NCBI RefSeq assembly: GCF_022809115.1
Contig: NZ_JALGBH010000001.1
Location: 620,001 to 684,000 of the forward strand
Length of the DNA: 64,000 nucleotides
Direction: 5' to 3'
DNA from: Pedobacter montanisoli
Lineage (GTDB): Bacteria; Bacteroidota; Bacteroidia; Sphingobacteriales; Sphingobacteriaceae
In this document: in pieces, positions 14,595-22,664 of the stretch
Layout: the number at the start of each line of letters is the position of its first letter
How positions within the stretch are numbered: the stretch's first letter is position 1
Position numbers and translations under genes: made by a program
Notes under the pieces: model-generated
What the model saw: only the letters and a program-made list of their open reading frames with translations
What the model was told of the DNA's origin: nothing
The model's database searches: none

Positions 14595-16044
14595 AAAGTT
14601 GCGCATGTATATTACTGACAGCAAAAAAAAAATATTATTCTTCCTAATCGCGATGAGCCTTTCTATCCTGATGGCAGGCTCAATCTATCAATACGGTTTT
14701 TTAGGCCCTATCGCTGTAATGGCTTTAGTCGCCATGGGCACGTTCATGATCTCCCTGTTCAAAGAACCTAGAATTGCCTTTTGGATATATTTTGGTTACT
14801 GTTTCGTTTTAGGCTTTGTTTCCAAATCTTTCCTCAAAATTCCAGTTGGTCTTGCTTTAGATGGTATTCTGCTCCTTACTTGGTGCAGTATTCTGGTTAA
14901 CAAAAATCGCTTTAACTGGAAAAATTTAAAGAATGAGCATGTTACGCTTTCATTAATCTGGTTTGTAATTAGTTTTTTAGAGGTTTTTAATCCAGCAGGA
15001 GGCAGTTTAATCGGCTGGTTTAACGAGTTCAGGTTCACTGCTCTAAGCTGGCTTTTGATTGCTCCGCTTGTTTTTCTGTTGTTTAACAACCGAAAGGACC
15101 TGAATCATTTTATTCTATTTATCCTGTTTTTTTCAGCAATAGCTACACTCTATGGTGTAAAGCAACTTTATCTAGGTGTAACCAGCGGTGAACAGCAATG
15201 GTTAAACGCAGGTAACGACTATACACATATCCTTGAGGGAAAACTCAGGGTATTTTCTATGTATTCAGATGCTGGACAGTTTGGAGCCTCACAGGCTATT
15301 ATGGCTGTTATAGCATTGGTACTAGCTTCAGGACCTTTTGGGTTCATGAAAAAGATTTTTCTTGTTATAGCAGGATTACTGTTTTTATACGGCATGGGTA
15401 TATCAGGAACAAGAGGCGCATTGTTTGCCTTAGTTTCAGGCTTATTTTATGCGCTTTTCTTAAGTAAGAATTTTAAGCTCTTGATTGTCGGTACCACCTT
15501 TGCCCTTAGCGGTTTATGGGTACTTAAATACACCGATATTGGTGATGAGATTTTTCAGGTGCGGCGTTTGCGCAGTGCCTTAAACCCTAAGGACGCATCT
15601 TTTAACGTAAGGTTAGAAAATCAGAAAAAATTGAAGTTCATGCTAAGAGACCTGCCTTTTGGCGCAGGTTTAGGTATGAGCGGTATGAACGGTACTACTT
15701 ACAATGCCGATAAGCCTATAGCTAATGTACAACCAGATAGTTATTGGGTTAAGATATGGGTAATGTATGGTGTTGTTGGCCTGCTGATCTGGTTTTCTAT
15801 CAATGCTTATATTATAGGCAAGTGCAGTGGTATTGTATGGAAGCTGAAAGATCCCCGACTTAAAGTTAAAATGGTTGCCCTTACTTCGGGTACGGTAGGC
15901 TGTTTTATTTGTAGTTATGGTAACGAAATAATGAACGGTATGCCTTCTTCAGTGATTATGTTCATGTCGTGGTCATTCGTATTTATTGCACCTATGTTAG
16001 ATAAACAATCCCAAGAATTAAAAGAAAATGGAAGTAATATATAG
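14587..16044 (+). CDS. O-antigen ligase/polymerase-family membrane protein (Wzy-like)
   Basis: 485 residues with about 10-12 hydrophobic helices and one large periplasmic loop. The SGTRGALFALVSG segment and the following RLENQKKLKFMLRDLPFGAGLGMSG region match the Wzy_C/O-antigen ligase layout. This family either polymerises repeat units or ligates them to a carrier, acting at the periplasmic face of the inner membrane. It begins within the last 8 bases of the Wzz-like gene and itself overlaps the following glycosyltransferase by 17 bases. In this context the polymerase role is more likely than lipopolysaccharide ligation. Confidence 0.85.
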   Translation: MLKKLRMYITDSKKKILFFLIAMSLSILMAGSIYQYGFLGPIAVMALVAMGTFMISLFKEPRIAFWIYFGYCFVLGFVSKSFLKIPVGLALDGILLLTWCSILVNKNRFNWKNLKNEHVTLSLIWFVISFLEVFNPAGGSLIGWFNEFRFTALSWLLIAPLVFLLFNNRKDLNHFILFILFFSAIATLYGVKQLYLGVTSGEQQWLNAGNDYTHILEGKLRVFSMYSDAGQFGASQAIMAVIALVLASGPFGFMKKIFLVIAGLLFLYGMGISGTRGALFALVSGLFYALFLSKNFKLLIVGTTFALSGLWVLKYTDIGDEIFQVRRLRSALNPKDASFNVRLENQKKLKFMLRDLPFGAGLGMSGMNGTTYNADKPIANVQPDSYWVKIWVMYGVVGLLIWFSINAYIIGKCSGIVWKLKDPRLKVKMVALTSGTVGCFICSYGNEIMNGMPSSVIMFMSWSFVFIAPMLDKQSQELKENGSNI

Positions 16045-17221
16045 CGTTTTAAACTTTTTATTTTGGTTATTGGGCATATATCTCCTGCTTAATTGTTGCT
16101 ATTTGGCTTTTTTCACGCTTGTTGGCTTATTTACTTTACCAAAATCAAAAACATCAGCAGAGCAATCCCGTAAAATAGCCGTGCTTTTTCCAACTTATCA
16201 GGAAAATGTGGTTATTGTAGAAAGTGTAAAAGCGGCATTAAAGCATTCATATAATGGACCTTTTGAAGTAATTGTTATTGCAGATGGCTTGCAACCCGAA
16301 ACGCTCCATACTTTAAAAGAGCTTGGAGCACAGGTAATTGAAGTCTTTTTTGAAAAGAGTACAAAGGGAAAGGCCATGAAGTTTGCCATGAACCAGTTAG
16401 AAGGTCAGGGATTTGATATTGCCTTAGTGTTGGATGTAGATAATGTAATGAGCGAAAACTGCCTAAACTACATTAACAATGCTTTTGAGCATGGCCAAAG
16501 AGTAGTACAAACTCACCGCACAGCCAAAAACATGGATAGCAGTTTTGCTTTTCTAGATGCCTGCAACGAAGAAGTAAATAACCATATTTACCGAAAAGGT
16601 CAGGCCGTTTTAGGTCTTTCACCGGCACTTATTGGCTCGGGAATGGCCTTTGAGTTTGAATACTTCCGCAACTTATTAAATAACATCGGCGAAACGGTTG
16701 GAGAAGATAAGCAACTTGATTTCATGATTGCCAAAGACAGGGTTCATGTGACCTACATGAACGATGTATATGTATATGACGAAAAGGTAGAGAATGCCAA
16801 AGTTTTTACCAAGCAACGTACTCGTTGGATTGCTTCACAGGTAGAATTTCTGAAAAAATATGCTTTTGAGGGTTTTGTGCAATTATTTAATGGAAACTTA
16901 GAGTTTTTCAATAAGACTCTTCAAACCTTTTTGGTACCTAGAATGCTTTTGTTGGGATTACTTTTTGTCATGACCTTACAATCCATCTTTAATCCATTTG
17001 GCCCTACCGTTATATTTTGGGCTGGTTTATTTATTTGCCTTTGTTTAACTTTATTAATTGCTGTTCCAAGGAGATTTTACGCTGATAGAAGATTATACAT
17101 TGCCATGTTGCAAATACCTAAAGCTATGATAGGTATGGTAGTGGCATTATTTAGTATCGGCAAAGCCAAGAAATCTTTTATGGTAACCCCACATAGCAAT
17201 AAACCTATTGATAAGAATTAA
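16028..17221 (+). CDS. Membrane-anchored processive-type family 2 glycosyltransferase
   Basis: 397 residues. One N-terminal membrane helix (about 6-34) is followed by a GT2 catalytic domain with LFPTYQENVVIVESVKAAL, the UDP-sugar-binding DVD in ALVLDVDNV, and the acceptor-site motif QRTRW at about residue 262. Two or three C-terminal helices follow (about 300-345 and 365-385). The Q-x-x-RW motif and membrane arrangement resemble cellulose/hyaluronan-synthase-like enzymes that polymerise a beta-linked sugar. It overlaps the polymerase gene by 17 bases and is followed two bases later by a 30-residue membrane peptide gene. Confidence 0.9.
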   Translation: MEVIYSVLNFLFWLLGIYLLLNCCYLAFFTLVGLFTLPKSKTSAEQSRKIAVLFPTYQENVVIVESVKAALKHSYNGPFEVIVIADGLQPETLHTLKELGAQVIEVFFEKSTKGKAMKFAMNQLEGQGFDIALVLDVDNVMSENCLNYINNAFEHGQRVVQTHRTAKNMDSSFAFLDACNEEVNNHIYRKGQAVLGLSPALIGSGMAFEFEYFRNLLNNIGETVGEDKQLDFMIAKDRVHVTYMNDVYVYDEKVENAKVFTKQRTRWIASQVEFLKKYAFEGFVQLFNGNLEFFNKTLQTFLVPRMLLLGLLFVMTLQSIFNPFGPTVIFWAGLFICLCLTLLIAVPRRFYADRRLYIAMLQIPKAMIGMVVALFSIGKAKKSFMVTPHSNKPIDKN

Positions 17222-17222
17222 T

Positions 17223-17315
17223 ATGCCTTTAGAACTGTTAATTATTCCGGGTGTGATTTTTGGCATAATCGGCTTTATAAGTGGCCTGAATGCTTATAAA
17301 AAGGCTAAAAACTAA
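17223..17315 (+). CDS. Predicted 30-residue membrane peptide in the exopolysaccharide operon
   Basis: Short open frame starting one base after the stop of the glycosyltransferase and ending 10 bases before the next gene. The peptide is one hydrophobic helix (LLIIPGVIFGIIGFISG, about residues 5-21) followed by a basic tail (NAYKKAKN), the layout of a single-span membrane microprotein with its C-terminus inside. Tight packing between two operon genes supports translation. It might regulate or stabilise the neighbouring membrane glycosyltransferase. There is no sequence family I recognise. Confidence 0.55.
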   Translation: MPLELLIIPGVIFGIIGFISGLNAYKKAKN

Positions 17316-17325
17316 TTATTAAGCC

Positions 17326-18534
17326 ATGTCTGTTATTGAAAATAGAGATATAATTGTAGTAGGTCAGCAACCCTGGGATACCCCCATAGGTAGCAATTGT
17401 AAAGACCTGGCCTTAGAGTTTAGTAAACATAACCGGGTATTGTACATCAATGCACCTTTAGATCGCAGAACAAAATTCCAACAACGACATACAGAAAGTG
17501 TAAAAAAACGTGTCCGTATTATTCAGGGGCATCAAAACGGATTAGAAGAAATAGCCCCTAATTTATGGACTTTTTATCCCGATGTAGTCATCGAATCTAT
17601 CAACTGGATCAAGTGGACATCTGTATTTAGATTCTTCAATAAAATTAATAACAAGCGATTTAGCAAATCTGTTAAGAAAGCCGTTTCTGAATTAGGTTTT
17701 AAGAACTTCATTTTGTTCAATGATAGTGATATGTTTAGAAGCTATCACTCAAAAGAACTTTTAAAGCCCGATTTAAGCATTTACTATTCAAGAGATAATT
17801 TATTAGCCACCTCCTACTGGGGCCGACATGGTAAATACCTTGAACCCGAACTGATTCAGAAAAGCGATCTCTGTGTAGCCAATTCGGTTTATTTAGCCAA
17901 CTATTGTAAGCAATACAATCCCAATTCTTTCTACGTAGGACAAGGGTGTGATTTAGAAATGTTTAAAAACGATGACAGTGTTAAAGTTCCCGAAACGCTT
18001 TCTACCATTAAGAAACCCATACTGGGTTATGTAGGCGCTCTATTATCTGTAAGACTTGATGAACACATTCTTCTGCATCTAGCTGAAAAACGACCTGATT
18101 GGAGTATTGTTTTAGTAGGCCCTGAAGATGAAGTTTTCGCAAAAAGCAAGCTTCATCAATTAACCAATGTACATTTCCTCGGCCCGCAAAAACCCGAAAC
18201 CCTGCCATCCTATATTAAAGGTTTTGACATCTGCTTAAATCCGCAAGCAGTTAACCCTTTAACTATTGGTAATTATCCTCGTAAAATAGATGAATACCTG
18301 GCCATGGGTAAACCTACTTTAGCCACAAAAACAGAGGCTATCAGTATTTTTAAGGATTATATTTATATTGCTGAAACCAAGGAAGATTATGTTGTATTAG
18401 CCGAAAAAGCTTTAACCGAAAATAACAGTAAACTGGAGCAGGAACGCATTGCTTTTGCCCAAACCCACACTTGGGAAAAAAATGCAGAGGAAATCTATAA
18501 GGCTATTCAACAGATAGAAAAGGATAAACAATAA
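17326..18534 (+). CDS. GT-B fold glycosyltransferase
   Basis: 402-residue cytoplasmic glycosyltransferase without membrane helices. It begins with DIIVVGQQPWDTPIGSNCKDLALEFSKHNRVLYIN, given here only as the N-terminal Rossmann strand region near residues 8-42. It has ILGYVGALLSVRLDE opening the second Rossmann domain and NYPRKIDEYLAMGKPTLAT carrying the nucleotide-sugar-binding glutamate position near residue 322. These match family 4/TuaH-like transferases. It should add one sugar to the lipid-linked repeat unit. Donor and linkage cannot be read. It is followed 27 bases later by a GT2 gene. Confidence 0.88.
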   Translation: MSVIENRDIIVVGQQPWDTPIGSNCKDLALEFSKHNRVLYINAPLDRRTKFQQRHTESVKKRVRIIQGHQNGLEEIAPNLWTFYPDVVIESINWIKWTSVFRFFNKINNKRFSKSVKKAVSELGFKNFILFNDSDMFRSYHSKELLKPDLSIYYSRDNLLATSYWGRHGKYLEPELIQKSDLCVANSVYLANYCKQYNPNSFYVGQGCDLEMFKNDDSVKVPETLSTIKKPILGYVGALLSVRLDEHILLHLAEKRPDWSIVLVGPEDEVFAKSKLHQLTNVHFLGPQKPETLPSYIKGFDICLNPQAVNPLTIGNYPRKIDEYLAMGKPTLATKTEAISIFKDYIYIAETKEDYVVLAEKALTENNSKLEQERIAFAQTHTWEKNAEEIYKAIQQIEKDKQ

Positions 18535-18561
18535 TATACAAAACAGCTATTTTAGAAGCGG

Positions 18562-19479
18562 ATGTTACCAACCTCAATTATTACCGTTAATTATCATCAA
18601 CCTGATATTACTATAGATTTACTGAAATCAATAGCAAAGTCATACTCCCCTGAACAGGTTGAGGTAATTATTGTAGATAATGGAGCGGTTAAAAATATGG
18701 AACTAATTTTCCAGCCCCATTTTCAAAACATCAAATACATCCAATCGAAAAAGAATCTGGGTTTTGCCGGAGGAAATAACTTGGGTATCAAACAGGCCAA
18801 AGGTGACTATATTTTTCTGCTTAATAACGATACCGAAATCCCAGAAGGCTACATAGAAACTATGATTGCAGAAATGGAAGCTAATGAAAACATTGGGCTT
18901 CTATCCCCTTTATTGTTATACTTTGATCAGAAAGATATCATCCAATATGCTGGTTATACTCCTCTTAACTATTTAACAGGTCGCAATGCCTGTATAGGGC
19001 AATTTGATAAAAATACAGGTCAATATAATAACCAATCTTATCAAACCGGATTTTGCCATGGAGCTGCTGTAATGTGTCGAAAAATAGATTTACAGAAAGC
19101 CGGATTAATGGATGAAAATTATTTTCTGTATTATGAAGAATTAGACTGGTGCGAGAAGTTTAAACACATAGGTAAACAGATCTGGTTTACCGGAAAGACT
19201 TTTGTTTACCATAAAGAATCGATGAGCGTAGGTAAAGCAAGTTCGGTAAAAACTTATTTCAATACCCGTAACCGGATGTTGTTTATCAGGAAAAATACCG
19301 GTTGGTTAAATACAGTACTGTTTGCGGCTTACTATACATTGGTAGCTTGCCCCAAAGCTATTTTAACACTTTTGCTTAGTAAGCAACCTGATTTAGCTAA
19401 ATGGGTATTTAAGGGACTCCTCTGGAATTATACCCACAGTAAAAACAGTAAAAATCTGGGCTTTACAATTAAAAATTAG
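18562..19479 (+). CDS. Family 2 glycosyltransferase, rhamnosyltransferase-like
   Basis: 305 residues. A GT-A domain opens with TSIITVNYHQPDITIDLL, has NLGFAGGNNLGIKQAKGDYI and the metal/nucleotide motif NNDTE (about residue 92), and carries the YYEELDWCEKFKHIG acceptor-side region. This is typical of WbbL-type rhamnosyltransferases. A hydrophobic stretch near 255-275 may touch the membrane. It ends 2 bases before a convergent glycosyltransferase gene and is the last plus-strand gene of this part of the locus. Confidence 0.9.
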   Translation: MLPTSIITVNYHQPDITIDLLKSIAKSYSPEQVEVIIVDNGAVKNMELIFQPHFQNIKYIQSKKNLGFAGGNNLGIKQAKGDYIFLLNNDTEIPEGYIETMIAEMEANENIGLLSPLLLYFDQKDIIQYAGYTPLNYLTGRNACIGQFDKNTGQYNNQSYQTGFCHGAAVMCRKIDLQKAGLMDENYFLYYEELDWCEKFKHIGKQIWFTGKTFVYHKESMSVGKASSVKTYFNTRNRMLFIRKNTGWLNTVLFAAYYTLVACPKAILTLLLSKQPDLAKWVFKGLLWNYTHSKNSKNLGFTIKN

Positions 19480-19481
19480 CT

Positions 19482-20234
19482 TTATTTCAGTCTTTTCCAG
19501 ACTGTTGCCACAGCATATTTACTGAATAAATACATTGATTTTATTAAGCCTATTTTTTCATTCTCCCTTAAAATTTTCCAGGTATAACCTGCTGCTTTCA
19601 ACTTATTAGCCGATACAGACCCTTGTCTGATCCTGTATTGAACCTTAGGCTGATTAATTCCATAACCATTGCCACATTTCTTAAACAGGTCAAGCCAGAA
19701 AATCCAGTCTTCATGTCCTGTTTTTTTAAATCTCAAATCACCAATTGCACTTTTTAAGACCATTGAAGTAGAAAAGATGATTACGTTATGCCATAAGAGT
19801 TTTTTATAGTTTACGCTGTCGGGAACTCCTATTTTCCCCGAAATAATCTCCCCCTCTTCATTTATTCTGTGATAAGCAAAGAACGACATCAGCAAAGATT
19901 TTTCTTCCATGTAAGTCACCTGATTAGTCAATTTCTCTCCCAGCCAGATATCATCGCTATCTAAAAAGGCAATATATTTACCATTAGCCGCTTCTAAACC
20001 TACATTACGGGCATTAGCCACACCGCCGTTTTTTTCAAGCTTAATTAACCTGATTTTAGGTTGCTGTTTAGAAAAGGCTTCAACCAGTTCACAAGTATTG
20101 TCTTTAGATTGGTCATCAATAACAATCAATTCCCAGTTCTGGTAGCTTTGCTCAAGTACCGAATTAAGGGTTGCGGTTATAAAATCTGCTGAGTTATAAC
20201 AGGGTGTAATAATTGAGACAAGAGGTTGTTCCAC
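19482..20234 (-). CDS. Family 2 glycosyltransferase on the opposite strand
   Basis: 250 residues from a GTG at 20234. The codon just before it is a TAG in the same frame, so no longer ATG start exists. The GT-A domain shows VSIITPCYNSADFI, VIDDQSKDNT, NGGVANARNVGLEAANGKYI and the DSDD motif (LDSDDIW). It is convergent with the preceding GT2 gene and divergent from the flippase, so it needs its own promoter. A minus-strand gene inside an otherwise plus-strand locus suggests local rearrangement or later insertion. Confidence 0.9.
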   Translation of the reverse strand: MEQPLVSIITPCYNSADFITATLNSVLEQSYQNWELIVIDDQSKDNTCELVEAFSKQQPKIRLIKLEKNGGVANARNVGLEAANGKYIAFLDSDDIWLGEKLTNQVTYMEEKSLLMSFFAYHRINEEGEIISGKIGVPDSVNYKKLLWHNVIIFSTSMVLKSAIGDLRFKKTGHEDWIFWLDLFKKCGNGYGINQPKVQYRIRQGSVSANKLKAAGYTWKILRENEKIGLIKSMYLFSKYAVATVWKRLK

Positions 20235-20359
20235 CTAAATCTATTTAAGATAAATCAAAACAGTTTAATTACGGCCAAAATAAAGATAAATTATAACAAT
20301 CCATCCAAGTTTGAACAGAAGTCGGATAAAAACGATTACTTTAGTACAACTATTTATAT

Positions 20360-21877
20360 ATGGATAAAAGACGTTTTATAATTAATCTGGTTTCCAATTT
20401 TTTTAGTGCCCTTTCCGGAGTTGGTATCTCTTTCTTTTTAACACCATATATTGTAGAACATCTTGGAAAAGAAGCTTATGGTTTCTATCCTTTGTCTAAC
20501 AACTTTGTCATGTACGCCGGTATTATTACCACTGCGTTAAACTCTATGTCGAGCAGGTATATTACCATTAGTCTCGAGAAAAAAGACATCAAAGAAGTAA
20601 ATACTTATTTCAATTCGGTGCTATTTGGCAATCTGCTGATTTCGCTTGTATTTGTGCTAATCAGTACCCTATTCTGTATCTTCATTGATAAGATATTAGA
20701 CATCCCGGGAGGGCTGGTTTATGATGTACGTCTGCTCTTTGTATTCATCTTATTAAGTCTGATCATCAATGTTTCGTCGGCAGTCTTTTCGGTAACTGCC
20801 TTTGCTTTAAACAGATTTGATAAACTGGCGGTGATCAACATTATATCTAATGTATTAAAATTAGGGGCTATCATTTTATTGTTCTACTTTTTTACCCCAA
20901 GAATACACTTTTTAGGCGTAGTAACCTTTGTAACCGCCATCTATGTATTTTACGCTAATTACAGGATTACTAAAAAGCTTCTTCCTGAGGTTCATATCAG
21001 CTGGTCTTTTTTCTCACGCAGTGCCCTGTCCGTAATCGTAGGCTCGGGCATATGGAATTCGGTTATGGCCTTGTCTAATGTAATCAATACACAGCTTGAC
21101 CTGCTTATAGCCAATCATTTTTTCAAGGCTTCAGGCATGGGTTTTTTATCCCTTACCAAGTTTATTCCCAATGCGATTTATATCTTACTGGGGATTATCG
21201 TTCCTATCTTTTTGCCCGAGATGCTCAAAGCTTATGCACAAAATGACATGAACAAGCTGAAGCAAAACTTAGACCTATCCTTTAAAGCAATTTTTGTGGT
21301 AGTTCTGTTACCTCTATCTGTATTCTTTGTATATGGTGATGCTTTTTTCAGATTATGGTTACCTACCCAAGATGCTCATGCCCTTCATATACTTTCTATT
21401 ATCACTTTGGTACCTTTTATTGTACATGGAACAATAGAAACCGTTTACCATGTTTTTGTGATTACCAACAAGCTTAAAATAGCTTCTTTCTGGGGCATCT
21501 TTATATCTATTCTAAACTTTGTTTTGGTAATCATATTGTGCATACATAGTTCATTAGGTATATATGCTATTCCTGTAGCGGCTTTAATTAGTGGTGTGTT
21601 TAGTCATTTAACATTTACGCCTTTGTACGCGGCATATTGTCTGCAGGAAAGCAGGTGGTTTTTTTTCATTAAAATCATCAAAGGTCTTGCCGGTTTTAGC
21701 GTTCTGATATTGATTACCTATGGATGGAGAAAGTTAAACTGGGTTCCGGTAGATTCCTGGTTTATGTTTATCCTAAATAGTTGTGCTATTGGAATAGTAT
21801 TATTGGCTGTTACTCTGGTTATGAAGTTTGATAAAGCCACCTTAATAGACATCTATAAAAAAGTGAGGAAAAAGTAA
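20360..21877 (+). CDS. Lipid-linked repeat-unit flippase (Wzx family)
   Basis: 505 residues with about 12-14 hydrophobic helices and few charged loops. This is the MATE/MVF-like layout of polysaccharide flippases (PST/Wzx). The N-terminus has INLVSNFFSALSGVGISFFL followed by TPYIVEHLGKEAYGFYPL, the usual helix 1-2 region of Wzx. It moves undecaprenyl-linked repeat units across the inner membrane for the Wzy-like polymerase upstream. It is followed 4 bases later by a glycosyltransferase gene, so the two are co-transcribed. Confidence 0.9.
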   Translation: MDKRRFIINLVSNFFSALSGVGISFFLTPYIVEHLGKEAYGFYPLSNNFVMYAGIITTALNSMSSRYITISLEKKDIKEVNTYFNSVLFGNLLISLVFVLISTLFCIFIDKILDIPGGLVYDVRLLFVFILLSLIINVSSAVFSVTAFALNRFDKLAVINIISNVLKLGAIILLFYFFTPRIHFLGVVTFVTAIYVFYANYRITKKLLPEVHISWSFFSRSALSVIVGSGIWNSVMALSNVINTQLDLLIANHFFKASGMGFLSLTKFIPNAIYILLGIIVPIFLPEMLKAYAQNDMNKLKQNLDLSFKAIFVVVLLPLSVFFVYGDAFFRLWLPTQDAHALHILSIITLVPFIVHGTIETVYHVFVITNKLKIASFWGIFISILNFVLVIILCIHSSLGIYAIPVAALISGVFSHLTFTPLYAAYCLQESRWFFFIKIIKGLAGFSVLILITYGWRKLNWVPVDSWFMFILNSCAIGIVLLAVTLVMKFDKATLIDIYKKVRKK

Positions 21878-21881
21878 GTTT

Positions 21882-22613
21882 ATGATACCTAAGATTATTC
21901 ATTATTGCTGGTTTGGCAGGGGAGAAAAGCCTGCATTGGCTTTAGAGTGCATTCAATCATGGCAAAAGCATCTTCCTGGTTATGAAATCATGGAATGGAA
22001 TGAAGATAATTTTGATATCAACAGCTATACTTTTTCGGCTGAAGCTTATAAAGAACGGAAATTCGCTTTTGTCTCTGATGTATGCCGTTTACATGCCTTA
22101 AAAGAAATGGGTGGAATATACATGGATACAGATGTAGAGTTCTTACGCCCACTAGACATTTATATCCTCGATAATAAGGCTTTTACAGGCTTTGAAGACA
22201 ACTTACTTATATCTTCGGCTATAATGGGCAGTGAAAAAGGTGGACAATGGATAAGCGATCTTCTTTCTCATTATATAGACAGGAGCTTTTATCTAAAAGA
22301 TGGAAAATTAGATGTTAATCCCAACACTGAGATTATAACAGCATTTATGAAGAAGGAGAAAGGTATATTGATCAATAACACCTTTCAAAAAATAGAGGAT
22401 TATTGCACAATATATCCTAGTGATTATTTTTGTCCTAAAAGCTGGAAAACATTAAAGGTAAACCTTACAAACAACACATATTGCATACACCATTTTGCAG
22501 GATCATGGTTACACAAAGAATATAGTTTATTGGGTAAAATAGCCAATGCTTTATTAGGCAAAAGAATTGCAGATTATCTTTCAGGAAAATACAGAAAAAT
22601 AAAGAACAAATAA
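21882..22613 (+). CDS. GT32-type capsular glycosyltransferase
   Basis: 243 residues. It begins with IPKIIHYCWFGRGEKP, the start typical of the DXD-containing sugar transferases (Gly_transf_sug, Och1/TcdA-like). It has FAFVSDVCRLHALKEMGG and the metal-binding DTD in GGIYMDTDVEFLRPLD. There are no membrane helices. It should add a hexose to the growing unit. It is the last gene of the first glycan locus and is followed by a strong shared terminator. Confidence 0.9.
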   Translation: MIPKIIHYCWFGRGEKPALALECIQSWQKHLPGYEIMEWNEDNFDINSYTFSAEAYKERKFAFVSDVCRLHALKEMGGIYMDTDVEFLRPLDIYILDNKAFTGFEDNLLISSAIMGSEKGGQWISDLLSHYIDRSFYLKDGKLDVNPNTEIITAFMKKEKGILINNTFQKIEDYCTIYPSDYFCPKSWKTLKVNLTNNTYCIHHFAGSWLHKEYSLLGKIANALLGKRIADYLSGKYRKIKNK

Positions 22614-22617
22614 TATA

Positions 22618-22654
22618 ATGCCATTTTCAAGAAAGCCTGCCCCGAAAATGGCAT
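22618..22654. terminator. Bidirectional terminator between GT32 gene and tex
   Basis: Perfect 11-pair stem ATGCCATTTTC (22618-22628) with GAAAATGGCAT (22644-22654) and a 15-base loop, in the gap between two convergent genes. Confidence 0.65.
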
Positions 22655-22664
22655 TTGCGCTCTT

